From the NCBI GenBank assembly GCA_963691655.1, contig OY829326.1, positions 40,203,989 through 40,267,988 on the forward strand: a stretch of DNA of 64,000 nt, written 5' to 3'. Below the pieces are notes generated by a model. It had not been told where the DNA came from. It worked only from the letters and a program-made list of their open reading frames with translations, and ran no database searches. Shown piece by piece: positions 22,773 through 35,016 of the stretch. The stretch's first letter is position 1. Every line of letters starts with the position of its first letter. The stretch comes from Toxonevra muliebris. Lineage: Eukaryota; Arthropoda; Insecta; Diptera; Pallopteridae. Both the position numbers and the translations under genes were made by a program.

Positions 22773-24589
22773 TTAGTAGGTACCTATACAGTCACATATT
22801 CTTAATATGTATAACTAACTTGTGCTAATGGTATAGAAAATAATTACAAGTGACAACTGCTAGCTAATAAAACAAATTTATTCATTTATTTATAACACTA
22901 AGCACTGAATGAACATTAAGAATAAGTAATTAGATAAAAAACTTTGATTACTTTTGTTATTATTTATTGTTTAATTGAATTTAATTGACGCAACATCCTG
23001 AAAGTATGCAATGCGCAAAAAACGGAAATGTCAATTATTGTATACATAGCAATACATAGCATGAAAATATGAGTCTATCAACATGTTGACAGCATGCTGT
23101 TGAGATACATCTAAAATGTTGCGGTATAAAATGTTAATTATTATTCGTATTAAAGTTAGATTATAGTAGGATAAATAAATAATTTACAAATATTTTTGTT
23201 GCAAATTATTTTATTAAATTAAGTAGCATTTTTCAAAAGGCTCTACATATTTTCATATCTACATGTACGTTTTTAATTGGAATACATACGAAGCGTTTTA
23301 TTATTATTGCTTTCCTTTGTTCAATTCTAATTAAGTTAATAATTGCTAAATAAATAAATTTTTTAGCCTCTTTTTACACGGAAATAAGTTCGGGGGAGTA
23401 TAATAATGTTTTGATACGTTTAGTTTTTATAATTAAATATTTTATGATACATAATTGAATATTTATATGTAGATGAGACTGCTCATTATAAGAGTATGCA
23501 TGCACTTGCTATAGTATGTTGTTTTGCTTTTTATAAAGTACTATTTTTTTTGTGGATTGGTTTCATACGCCATAGGTTTATAATCTTAATTTTTTTATGG
23601 ATTACAAATACTTTTTATATCTGACCTTATTATTAAAATTTTCACTAAGTTTAGGTTGTCCAACTGTACAAAATAAGATGATTGTAAAATGTGTTAACTT
23701 ACTTCAGTCGGGACTTATTTATCCATCCCGCTATTACTTATTCGAATGCTTCTGTAATTACAACAACCGGAAAACTTCAAGATTATGTAAAAGTTTCGAA
23801 AATGATTGGACAGTGAAGGAGTTTTATGTAATCTAATGAAAATCAAATCGAAAGATAATCATATCCACGTAGTAGTATTAAGATCATCAAAAGGTTTATT
23901 TCAGGGTATGGTTTAGTTCAGTTGTTCGTGGTCTCTTTGAAAAGCTAGTTTGGTTTACAAAATCTCAATAAATAAATCGTGATCATTCAAACCAAAATCA
24001 CTACATGCAAATTAATTTTTTTAATAATTTGCTTTTAAAATTCAAATGACTTAGTTGAATTTTTGATATACAGTTGGGATGTCAATCACGATAAAATTTT
24101 CAGGACTCAAATTTCAACCCTGGAATTAATTCTGGGATTGATAAATTTATCGCGTCTCGTGCTTTGATATCTTTGAGTTTCTCCAAATCGTTCATTGTTT
24201 TTCCTCTTAAAGCCGACTAAGTTCGTGACTGTTTTTTGAAGTGAAACTTCTTTGGCGTTGTTTTGAGGGGAAACAGAAAGTGGGGACGGAAAAAAGAAAA
24301 ATAAGAACGGGGACGAAAACTATTCAATTCCACAACCACAATGCTTCCATTTGGGGTTATGACATAGCGAAGTGAAAAACAAAAGAGATGTAGAAATGAA
24401 AAATGTTGAAAATCCCTCAAATTTGTTTGGTATATTAAACATTAATTTACTGAAAACAATTTTTTAAGTGATTATTTTTAAGAATACGTGTGTGCGTTAT
24501 TTGTGTACAAAGAAGAATATTTGTTTTCACAATAGAACATAAATTACAGATCTGCAATGAGTGAGAAAGAGATGACTCGATACAATAAT
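22773..24589. other. mostly non-coding AT-rich stretch
   Basis: Apart from the small frame at 23597-23836, nothing recognised. The minus-strand frame at 24217-24420 is Phe-rich and unconvincing. Confidence 0.5.
23597..23836 (+). CDS. possible small secreted Cys-containing peptide
   Basis: A 79-codon frame starting MDYKYFLYLTLLLKFSLSLG has the form of a signal peptide: a short charged start, a hydrophobic core of about 12 residues and a small residue near 20. It continues with five cysteines (about residues 21, 32, 51, 53 and 63) and little obvious low complexity. I do not recognise a family. There is no visible promoter, and AT-rich DNA often gives hydrophobic N-termini by chance, so this is probably spurious. 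Confidence 0.15.
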   Translation: MDYKYFLYLTLLLKFSLSLGCPTVQNKMIVKCVNLLQSGLIYPSRYYLFECFCNYNNRKTSRLCKSFENDWTVKEFYVI

Positions 24590-25199
24590 AACGTCATCTG
24601 TTGACTTCATGGTACTATGAAAAACATAAGCAATCCAAATATATTTGAATCTACTACTATAATGAAAAGAACAACAAAAGCTAAACGTTTTCGCAAATAT
24701 TTAGTGCGACAAAAAGATAAAAAATTTATGACTTGTTTAATTCAAGTAAGTGTTGTACATCAAAAACTATTTATTATCTTTTATTAAAGTAGTTTTTCTA
24801 TAGCAACGCCATCTGTTGGTACTATGAAAAACATAAATACGCATATATCAATAGCAATTCCATCTGTTGCTTTTATAGCGCAATACAAAACAAACAATAT
24901 AAATATATTCGAATGTACTATTATTATCAAAAGAACGTCAAAAATAAAACGTTTTCTCAAAAATTTAGTGCGACAAAAAGATAACAAATTTACAGCGCGT
25001 TATGACTTGTTTAATACAAGTAAGTGTTGCACATCAAAAACTATTTATTATCTATTATTAACGTAGTTTTTCAATAGAAACGCCATCTGTTGATAGCACT
25101 ATGCTAAACATAAATACGAATATATCAATAGCAACGTCATCTGTTGCTTTTATAGCGCAATGCAAAACATAAACAATATAAATATATTTGAATCTACCT
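24590..25199. repeat. tandem repeat, about 2.5 units of 215-275 bp
   Basis: Units begin AACGTCATCTGTTG or AACGCCATCTGTTG at 24590, 24805 and 25079. Each contains ACTATG-aaaacataa, and the first two contain TTTAGTGCGACAAAAAGATA (near 24699 and 24965), GACTTGTTTAA and CATCAAAAACTATTTATTA. The second and third units have an inner half-repeat starting with CCATCTGTTGCTTTTATAGC or GTCATCTGTTGCTTTTATAG, which explains the 275-base length against 215 for the first. The third unit is cut off at about 25199. It is either a small satellite array or the internal repeats of a non-autonomous element. Confidence 0.8.
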
Positions 25200-26283
25200 T
25201 TTCGTTAACTTAAAAAGAAAATAGTGCAAAATCAATCTCAACAGAATTTCGGTAGCAATCAAGCTGGTGTGCGTGAAAATACACACTCTCTACCATGGCA
25301 GAAGAATTAAGAAGGTAGATGCATTTTGACAAGTAAGAGGAACTTTGACAATTGGGAAAACATTTGCTTTGATAATATTCTTCTTTTTGCAATAGAGTTG
25401 TACTTTCATAGTTAAATTTTTATGTGAGAATTTATAAGAAAATAATTTGTATAATATTGCATATTCAAGGTATTTCCCAATAAAGAAAACCAATTTTAAT
25501 AACATTATTTATACGTTTTTTATTATAAATAAAATTTATAATTTATTACTAAGTAATAAAAATAGTATTAATAATCTTCTATCCATTTAAAAAAATGCAC
25601 CTCTAAAATGTTCAAAACGGCTACTTTTTGAGAAAAAGCATCTTCCTCTAAATACTTGTAACATGGGTAAAATTATTTAGAAAACTGTTTTTGGATACAT
25701 TTTGCGAAGAAAAAACAATGATAAAGTAAGCCAAATTCAAACTAAACCAGTTTTACGTTGGACTTAAGCACTTTTGATAAATACCATATGGATCTAATTA
25801 GTTTTTAAAAAAAATCATCAGCACAAGAAAACATAAAGCATCTGTATAAATGTGGCCATGTGCAAAGCCAAAAATTTAAATTTATTACAATGCAGTAGCA
25901 GAACAAGGAAACAGTGCGATCGGCTGAAAGGGATTTAAGCAATTTTGATTTACACTTACTAAGGGACTTAGTCACGTTTGAAAAAATAGTTAAATTAAAT
26001 AGGTTTTTTAATTTAATTAACATTAATTAGGCTCATTTCTTTTGTTTAAACTATTTATTTGTACGGTCAGTGTGTATTGCATTAAAAATCTGGAAAATTT
26101 TCGTATCTGGCCTTGGCACTTTGGATATGTACCGACTCATATTAACTATTTAAATGCCATGTGCATACATACAATTATCTCTCCCATGCTGTTGTTATTG
26201 CACTTACATATTCCCAGGCATAAACCTACCAAAGAAGTTTCATTTCCATCGAGTGCACTAAGTTGACATGTGAGTTTTTTTTT
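25200..26283. other. non-coding AT-rich stretch
   Basis: No gene or element recognised; the frames at 25210-26266 are short and A/T-driven. Confidence 0.55.
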
Positions 26284-26700
26284 TTATAAATTATATTTGT
26301 CTGAAATGTCAAAAAATATAAATGGATATCGTATTCTTCTTAGCTGCGGAATAAATTTTTCCTCCGAATCTTCATCATCACTTTCCATTGCGCTGAAGTC
26401 AGATTTATTGTAACAGAACTATAATGCTCCATAATTCCGTCATACTTCACTCGTCACAATAACTTACCCCCATGTTTATCAAATATTTTTTGACAGTTTT
26501 TGATTTGAATCCACTTGGTATTTATTACCAGGTTGACGGTATGATTTTGCTGAGCAGCCAGTTGTTTAGCGTTTAGTTTTCTACGATTTTTGATACCTTG
26601 TAAAGTACATATTATATCTGAGCCTAGTTTTTTTTTCAGCTAGTTTTCCATTCTCGTAAGCTTGAATTGTATTATATAGAAGCGATTTTTTAAATCCCAT
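26284..26700 (-). pseudogene. unidentified decayed coding sequence
   Basis: Three minus-strand pieces read like protein. One is MGFKKSLLYNTIQAYENGKL continuing to a stop near 26588. The next, shifted by one base, is RKLNAKQLAAQQNHTVNLVI continuing to KIFDKHG at about 26468. The last is MESDDEDSEEKFIPQ from 26388. Between the second and third lies a possible 75-base intron (GTAAGT at 26467, acceptor CTTCAG at 26393), although its phase does not favour the acidic MESDDEDSEEK frame. No family recognised. It may be a transposon-encoded protein relic, or chance. Confidence 0.25.
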
Positions 26701-29700
26701 ATTATTAAAATTATGAAAAACTTAATTTTTGGTTTTCGTTGGGTTTTGTCACAAAAATTTTGAAAATAATGCGTTCTACCTCCGGTAACGACGTAATTGC
26801 TTTTGATTATTTTTTTTTTAAATAAGGATACCTATGTATAAAATATAATTACTAAACAAAGTTCTGTTACTTCGAGATAACTTTTTTGTTTTTGGTTGGT
26901 TACATACACAGTAAAGGGTTGCCATTAAATTTTGTCCATATTTCAATCCTCATACGTTATTGAAAGAATTAACCAGGGCCTCAAGTTATATTATCTTTCC
27001 ATCGATTTGTGACATTTATCGCCTTAAGTATAGCAAAAAATTTAGTATGATAGACTGAAACATGTCTTTAATGGGAAATCAATAAATTAGAGAAACATCT
27101 AAATCAACAAATGCTCCAAAACCGGAGCGCTCTAGAGCGTTCTAGATCCATCTGTGTGTAAATATAATTTGAAATATAGTAAATATAAAGTTTACAAGCT
27201 CAAGAAAAATGACAAGAATTTTTTGTTTTGCATATTGTTATTAATTAAATTAAAATTAGCAATTGACTTTGATAAATTAACATCATAAAAGGTTTTCTTT
27301 CTTTCTTTTTTTCAAAAAACAAAATAAACTTTAACACAAAAAAAATTTACTTTTGATAACGAGAAAACGCAATTCATCATCTTTCAAAACAATTTCAAAT
27401 TGCATTTCCATTTTAATTGAAGGCAAAAAAACCCACAAAGTTTTTTAATAAGCTGAATATAAGTTTGCTGCTATGCCTGCAAGTAATTATTTCCATATGA
27501 ACGAATTTATTATGTGCTACATATACCACCACCACTACGAAAACAGAAACACACACACATCATCATCATCGCCATTACCAACACTATTACAAACAAAATG
27601 GAACTCATAGCCTTTTTAGGAACATTGACTCATATTATGTAATAAAAGCAGAAATATTTTTAGTGCTGTTTCTGATATGATTTTATTTCTATTTGTGTTG
27701 AAATGCAAATGTCCTTCATTTAATCCAGTAATACTACATGGCTACATACATAAAATAATAATTAAAATTATAAAAGTGAAATAAAAATTATCAAGTTCAT
27801 TTTGACATCTTCTAAACGAAATATGTGAAATATGAGTGTACACGCGTTTATTGTCATAAATCGCAAAAAATTAAGCGGTGATAAAATGACAACAACTACA
27901 AAAACAACAGCAATAGCGAACTCAACAATGTCGAAAAGAATACATACAAATTGTACTTGTGCATTACAATAGGCCAACGAAAAACACAATAAAAGTTCAA
28001 ATTTGGTAAGACAGACATACATACAAACGATCATATACATACGTACATTTATTATCTGCATACATGCCAGCACTGAAGTTCGCACTGAGGTAGGCAAAAC
28101 ATATTTACATACGATACAAAGAGGAAACCCCACTTCAAACCGACAAAAAAAAAAAACAACAGTTGTTTGCACAATAACAAAGCAAAAGCAACAACAAATT
28201 AAGCCATCTATCATAGCAAATTTTTTATTTCATAAAATATTTAACTATTTATCACATGGTATTATATATTTATATACAATAATAAAAAAAAAAATTCGCA
28301 AATTGAAATCTGAGCGCGCAGCGTCGGTGGCGGTAGCAGAATATGAAACTAAAAAAAAAAAACATTTTAAAAAATGTATGCTACAAATTTTCATAATTTA
28401 CTTCAAAAGTCGAAAAGGTAGCCGAAAAAAAGTGAAAAAACTCTGTTAAAATAAGCCTAATATTGTTTGCAATTATCAACAGTGTGGCATCTATAAAGCG
28501 TGTATATGTTGTGAAATTGATTCGTGTGCTTGTGTGTGTGTGTATGTAGGTAAATCAACTCATAGGAATAACCAAGTTTTCAATGTCACAATAGGATTTT
28601 TAAGAAATATTTCATATTTTCATGGTGTTATTCACTGCCAGTTAAGAAACGACATCGACACACCTTTCGAACCATTCATTTTACTCTTATGTAAAAAAGA
28701 GAATAAAAATTAATGTGCTTATTACTTAGAAATTTTATTTTAGTTTTCATTTTTATAACTTTAAGTACTTGTTTGTGCATATATTTTTTAATAGTTGAAA
28801 CAATCTTTTAGATATAGATATAGAAATTTCAACCTTAGTTCAAAACGAATGAAACCTTAACTATTCTTTCTTTTTAAAAAGAAATGTATGCCATTGACAT
28901 GGCAACAAAAGTTATTATCTCATAGATTCCGTATGTTTCGGAGGCAATGATTTCTATCGACAGTTAAACATATTCGGTAATGTTAAAGAGCGAGTCAATG
29001 CGCAGGCTAGGAATTATTTAATATTAGATATGCAACTTGTGCGTACCAAACTTTATCCATCTATTAGGTCACAAAATAGAAACAGGGAATAAATTAACCA
29101 TTTCAACCAGTCAGTAGAATAACTCTTTAGATAGTAAAGAGCAGATAATGGAATTTGTAATCTCATCCACAGGGAATTGATTGCTTTTATGACCGATTTG
29201 TTAGTAAAGAAAGAGGTCAAGATTTTCCCGGCCGTCTCAGGAAAAATAAAATAAATAAAATGTGGTGGTCTGTTTTGAATGATCTCGTTATAATAAGCAT
29301 AATCCACTAATTATTCTCTGATTGAAAAATTATACAACAGGCAAAATGCCTGTGTGCTGGCAGCGGAACTTTTGAGATATTGTAATAAGCAGACTAGTTG
29401 CCAGAAGAAAAAGCTGCGTGGATAAAGGTGAAATTGGATCAGCGAATCATTTGGGATTGCTGTGCTCTCCAATCACTGTGTCTTTATTTAATGGGGTCAT
29501 AATTTTTTGTGGAACTGGATGGCTTGATAAACGTTTCCGTTAATGTAATCGCTCTCTTTATGAGAGCTTCTATCAAATCAGGAATAATTTCAAAATGAGT
29601 TTTTATGTAGAGTAATATATTTTTATTGTGTTAGTTTAAAAAATGTTTTTATTTTATGGAAATATGTATAACTATATACAGAAGGCTATGGTTAAGTACC

Positions 29701-30630
29701 CACACTAAAGCTGTCTGGTTTTGGAGGCACTAACAAAAATTCCGTTTAAGTCAAGGTACTTATAATAATTTCGAGTAACAATTATTCAAATATTCTGTTT
29801 TCATTGTTAGAGTTAGAGTTGAAGGTGGGCAGGACTAAACCAAAGCACTCAGTCTCGAAGACTGAAATATACCCAAGATAGAGCCAGTAGAAGAGAGTAC
29901 AAAGACAGGAAAGATATGTAAGGGGATAAATGGGAAGATCATTGTACTCCATTATGCACGGTGAATCCAACCCGATGGTCAACTCTAAAGAAGTTGGAAG
30001 GTCAAGATAAGTAAGAAATTATATGATTGGAAGTTTGTATATTATTTTCCACCCCTTGCGAGATATGTTGAGTTTAAGATCTGTCTTTTGTGTGCTTCCA
30101 ATAATAATTCAGTACAATACCTATTGTGAATAAGTATACATAACAACTTTCAAAATCGATCAGGCTCAAAGAAACACTGATAGAAATTATAAAATTTAAA
30201 TTTTAAATTCGAAAATCACGCTTTACTAGGTTAGGTTAGGTTGTTGGTTGTGTAAGTTGCCGGTTGTTTCGAATTGCCCGATGCTCATTTTGATAGATAA
30301 ACAAGTCTCAGCCCACTTTTGGACTTAAAGTTCTCAAAGGAAAAGACCTGAGCTCTCTTTTAACCCAAAAAAGAAAAACTTTTTTTTTTTGAAAAAGGTC
30401 AAACTACCGCTGATTTGGAAAAAACGATCAAATTTTGAATTTTTTAAAAACGAAAATTTTTTGGGATTTACATGGATTCGAAACAGGGCCAAAATGTCAA
30501 AACTCTTAAACTCAGGCGTCGGTCAAAGTACTCTTAGGGCCAGTTTCAGATTTAAGAATTAAATGGCATTTAAGTGAATTGTCGATTGTATTTTAAATTG
30601 AGCTGAGATCGGGCTTAAGAAAAATATTGG
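26701..30630. other. non-coding stretch
   Basis: No gene supported. The two 148-codon frames at 27768-28449 overlap on opposite strands in CATACA/CAACAA-rich DNA. A short palindrome CGCTCTAGAGCG lies at about 27127. A TAGGTTAGGTTAGGTT run at about 30228-30245 resembles the tail of SINE subfamily A in minus orientation, but the rest of the SINE does not follow. The 28.9-29.6 kb part is a little less AT-rich, without a recognisable domain. Confidence 0.45.
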
Positions 30631-31655
30631 GCCATCTCAAAAGTAATGCGGTTTTATATGACTAAGATGATCGACAGTGGAAAAAACCTATTTGAATCTA
30701 ATCCTAAATATAAAACCGATAAAGCTCTGTGCGGAAATTATCAAGAAAAGTAAATGTTTTTTCATTCAGATGATTCTTTAGGCTTCGGAGATGCTGGTAA
30801 TCGGATAGTGCTAAGCCTGGAGAGTACGGTGTAAGAGCCATAATTTCCCATTAAAACTCTCGCAATTTGAGAAGTGTCTCTCACGCTGTGGGAGAAATAA
30901 GCCCTTCTTTTGACTTATGCTGACTTTTTTCCTAAATAGCTTGCTTTATCATTGTTAATTGTTCACAGTACAACTTCCCGTTGATTGTTTGATTTTGAGG
31001 AAGCAACTGGTAATGGATAATTCCTTTCATGCCCTGCATTATCTTCTGGGCCTGCAGATGGAGTCTGATCTTTATCAACCTATTTTTTTTACTCTGAACA
31101 TTCTTATAAAGAATCCATTTTTCATCTCTCGTAATAATTCGATTGAGAAATGATTCTTTTTGTAGCCTACACCATTATGAAGATAAATTTCCATCTTTTG
31201 TTACAAATTCACTTCTAACAACTCATACGGATCTCACTGGACCAGTTTTGACACTTTTTCGATAGCTTTTAAATGACGGTGAATGGTTGAGTAAATGAAA
31301 AGCAACTCCTCAATAGTGAAAATGGAGTTTGCTCTATTAGCGCACGCACCCCATCTCATCGAACTCTTGGTGGCATCTTTACCTTGGTTTATCTTAAAGT
31401 TTGCGTTGTTGCGGTTTTCCCCTGATGAGTCTCCCAAAGCCGAATATGCCGTATATGCTTCTTTGATACCTCTATAATTTAATTCAGCTTTTGAATTTCA
31501 AATCCACTTTCGAAATGTTTCACTACCTATCAATTAATAAAAACACTTTTAAAATTGCATTGACAAATTTACTTTGTAGCGATTTGTCATAATGGTTAAG
31601 TATCATGCAACTCGTTTTGCCCATTAGGAAAAAAACACATTACTTATGGGATGCT
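30631..31655 (-). mobile_element. decayed mariner element (mellifera/Hsmar1-like)
   Basis: Near-terminal inverted repeats face each other: GCCATCTCAAAAGTAATGCG at 30631 and CACATTACTTATGGGATGC at about 31637-31654, imperfect. Between them the minus strand encodes a recognisable mariner transposase relic, described separately. At about 1.03 kb it is slightly shorter than the 1.25-1.3 kb usual for mariners, so it carries deletions. No intact TA duplication is visible. Confidence 0.8.
30700..31500 (-). pseudogene. mariner transposase pseudogene
   Basis: Reading leftwards on the minus strand: STIHRHLKAIEKVSKLVQ (about 31234-31290) matches the second helix-turn-helix and linker of mariner transposases, where WVPHEL would follow but a stop appears. 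SFLNRIITRDEKWILYKN with GIIHYQLLPQ and INGKLYCEQL (about 31160-30935, one open frame) covers the first catalytic Asp (in RDEKW) and the strand after it. YSPGLALSDYQHLRSLKNHL (about 30840-30780) covers the third catalytic Asp region, normally YSPDLAPSDYH. The second Asp region (HDNARPH in the family) is degraded. Frameshifts and stops make it non-functional. Confidence 0.85.
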
Positions 31656-32231
31656 GTCGAAACGACCTGTTACAATTTCGCCTTGACTGTGTGTTCCTAT
31701 AATTAAGGATGGATGATTAGAATGCACTGAACTATGTAATAATCGAATAACATAACTGCGCAGCCCCATTTTGGGAAATTAGATATTAATTTAAAAGGGG
31801 TAAATTAAAAGTAGTTTTTTTTAATTGAAGCACAAAATTCAGAAAGCGAGTATGGCATTTAAGCGAGTGAGACACTTAAAAGTGCAAATGGTCGTTTAGA
31901 AAGGAGGCTCTTATCCGGGGTATACTGTATTTCTTAATATAAAAAAAGTACAGGTAAATTCTTCTGGTTTGAAACAAATTCAAACATTGAAGCAAGTAAC
32001 AATAAAAGCGAAGGTTGGTTGCATTAACAAGAATAATTTTAGTAACAAACTGAAAAATAATAAAAACGTTATGGACGTCATTTGCCATACAAAATTCATA
32101 TGTGCATATACGTGTATCTAATACTTTCCGTGAATACAAGCGACATACACACAAACGTAATGTAAGTATCTAGTTACTCATACGTACCAAATTACGAGCA
32201 TGAAGAAAAGGCCACTCAAGCTAGCACTCAC

Positions 32232-32254
32232 TAGCATTAGCTAGGCTAATGCTA
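32232..32254. repeat. 23-bp palindrome
   Basis: TAGCATTAGC-tag-GCTAATGCTA: the 10-base arms are exact reverse complements. It lies in a local cluster of CTAATGC and TAGCA repeats. Confidence 0.75.
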
Positions 32255-33026
32255 CAATGTAATGCTAATGCAATAAAATAAAACAAAAAACGTAAATTTA
32301 AAGGCTGAAAATTGACGCGTCTTTAAAATAATTTAACTATTTAGCTTCAGTGTTAACAGTGATGTCTTAGCAATATCTCAACTTAGCCTTTCAACCACTC
32401 CGAGTATGAAGTGGAAGTGAATCTAAAAAATATAAATGAAACAAGCTACATCTAAAAAGTGGATACGATACGCTAATACACTTCGGTATATATTTATATA
32501 TTTATGTGCAAGTACCTACTCGTATGTATGGCATGAAGTACAAGTAGGTAATAAACGTTTTAACACATATCAGTAGTTGTTGCTGTGGTTGTTGTAGATA
32601 AATAGCAGACTTACGAATTGTTGCTTTAGTTAGTATTAAAAAACTAAACAAAATGTAATTATTATTATTATGATTGCGTTAATTAATTAAGATATTTTTT
32701 AATGCTTTATTACAAAAATCCAGTAGAAAAATATATGTATGAATGTAGGTATAAAAAGCACGAGTACTTGAAAATGTAATTAATTTTTGCATTGCTTTAT
32801 TTATAGTTTTGTATTCATAAAGTACATACTCATATGCTCATATACATTTGAAGTGCATGCATTTGTATGAAGTACAAAAAGTATGAGTAGATCTTGACGA
32901 ATACTTTTCGCTGCCGCTGTTACACATACTTAAAATGTACTTGAAGTTTGAGATTTTTATTATATAAGATACATACATATGTATGTATTCAGTTGAATTT
33001 GAAAACATGCATACCTATGTTATCAT

Positions 33027-33045
33027 GCATGTATGTATGTATGTA
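33027..33045. repeat. ATGT microsatellite
   Basis: Four to five tandem ATGT units. Confidence 0.8.
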
Positions 33046-33839
33046 TTTATACAATATTGCAATTTCGCATTTGGAAAGAATGAGTAGTAAAATTAGATTA
33101 AATTACATAAATAAATTAAAGATTTGAAATTACTTGTGTCTTTAATATTAATGTATTAAGTTATAAGCTATGAGATTTTTCAAATCAATGTTGAGGATAT
33201 AACTTGGTTAAGATTTATGGATTTCAAGGTTCTTAAATCACGATGCGAAATGTGATTTACCTTTGAAATTTACAAACTTTAAAAGAAATTAAAAGAAAAT
33301 AACAATACACATGGTTTTGTGAGGTTATATTTCCAAAAATAAAGCGGTAGAGGGTGCTTCGATGTTTTAGGACTTCCATACTTTTTGATAAACAAACTTT
33401 TTTCCGAACACACTATAATACTTTTATCATTCCTTTAGACTGTTGACAATATTGTTCTAAGCTGTATTTAAAAAACTCCCAAAATTTAGGGTATGGAGCT
33501 TACCTAAATAGCTTTTTACTAAATAACTTGTCTATACCCACCAAAAATGGTAAAGCATGAATTAAGGGGGGAAATAGAGCTACACGGTACAAAAACTCGA
33601 TATTTTTTTATTTCATAAATTGTTAGTAAAGCTATGAAGAAATTTGTTCCCAAAATTTTAAATTAAAATTCCTACTCGTTCTATTTTTATAAGCCAGTAA
33701 AGTGAGTAGCTTTCCTTCAGGCTCCGAGCGCGTTTGTCTCAAAACGACTTTCGCATCATCAACCATCTCTAAACTAAAAACCCGTTATTTTGGAAAACAA
33801 AAAGCAGGTTTAAAAAAAAATTGCAAGCGTATATAAGTT

Positions 33840-35014
33840 GTGGGTTATCATTCACCGTTACCGTTCGCATTTCAAAATTTCGCTTTCCAAAATGGCTCGA
33901 AATAAATATTCTGCACAATTTAGAGAAAATATTCTAAGTGGATTTAATAAAGCTGAATCAGTGACATACATTGTAAAAAAATTTTGTATTCGAATATGGA
34001 GGCGGCAGACTGCGGGGCACAACCAAACATGAGGATCAGGCCATCATTCGGATTATAAAAAAAAAATCCTTTTATATCTTGGAAAAAAATTGCATTTAAA
34101 CATTTCACACAGGTTTATCCAATAACGTGCTGTAGAGGGTGTTATTAGCAACATACCAAAGCGTGAAAAAGCCATTTACCTCTCGAAAGAATCGACAGAC
34201 AAGGCTCGAATTTGTAACCGCGCACTTTAACGGGGCTACTGCCAAATGAAATACCGTGCTTTTTACTGATGAATCTATATTTAACATGAAAGGTTGCGAC
34301 GGTTTAAAACTAGTGTGCAGACCAAAAGGGCAACGATGAAATTCGCGTTATTTGAAAAGCACCGTATAATACGAGGGAGGTAACGTAGTGCTCTGGTGAT
34401 TTTTTCAGACATGGAATCGGCTCATAAAATAAGAGGTATAATGGACCGTCTGATGTGCAAAGATATTCCCCAGAATGTTATGTTACCTTATACTGAGGAA
34501 GATCTGCTGTTAATGCAAGTCTACCAGCATGATGACGATCCCAGCACCGTGCATAATGTGGAGTGGTTTGTTGCCAATAAGATCGGGATTTGATAGAGGA
34601 CCACCCATTCACCCAATCTCAATCTCAGCAAATATATAGGAAATTGTAGATCGGAAAATTAGCACATAAAGAATAAAAACAAGGATTCCATTTTCTACCA
34701 ATCATGCCACGAAAATGTGCAACAGCTCTGAAAAATAATGGATACGCTACAAAATAGTGGAGAAATCGAACTTTTCCATTAATATATTCCATATGTGCTA
34801 TAGTTTTGTCGCGCCAGTTTTATGCATTTTGTTACTTTTGAGTTAATATTTTAATTCTATTTGAAAAATAATTTTATATTTCTTATATTTTATTACAACA
34901 AGTGTATATTCTTACTACATTCATAAACGAAACTTCAATCCAAGCATGTTTGCCTATATTACTGAGCAAAATGCAAACAAGGAAGAATCCGTGCTTTAGT
35001 TTTGTCCGACACTG
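33840..35014 (+). mobile_element. decayed Tc1-like element
   Basis: The right terminus is visible: the reverse complement of 34990-35016 begins TACAGTGTCGGACAAAACTA, a typical Tc1-type inverted repeat with a TA target (35015-35016). The matching left repeat was not found upstream of the transposase relic, so the 5' end is lost or too diverged. The left limit given is approximate. Confidence 0.7.
33891..34757 (+). pseudogene. Tc1/Bari-like transposase pseudogene
   Basis: The start codon at 33891 opens MARNKYSAQFRENILSGFNK. Further pieces in shifting frames are KHEDQAIIRIIKKNPF, RKNRQTRLEFVTAHF, VLFTDESIFNMKGCDG (first catalytic Asp) with CRPKGQR, GIMDRLMCKDIPQNVMLPY, then QHDDDPSTVHNVEWF (second Asp), SPNLN in place of the usual SPDLNPIE, and a C-terminus MPRKCATALKNNGYATKY with a stop at 34755-34757. 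These are in the family order of Tc1-like transposases, and the length (about 290 codons without the breaks) falls somewhat short of the family's roughly 340. Several stops and frameshifts show that it is dead. Confidence 0.85.
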
Positions 35015-35016
35015 TA

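Larger units (their letters stand above)
31656..33890. other. non-coding stretch with repeats
   Basis: No gene. It holds a near-perfect palindrome at 32232-32254, ATGT units at 33027-33045, and at 33470-33500 a copy of the AAAATTTAGGGTATGGAG motif found in both arms of the foldback element 41576-41936. Confidence 0.5.

Noticed and set aside
27768..28449. Two overlapping 148-codon frames on opposite strands
   Set aside because: They share the same CATACA/CAACAA-rich sequence. Low complexity removes stops on both strands; neither has a domain or coding-like composition.
30228..30245. TTAGGTTAGGTT run as telomeric repeat
   Set aside because: It is too short, and higher flies lack the TTAGG telomere repeat. 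It matches the AACCTAACCT tail of SINE subfamily A better.
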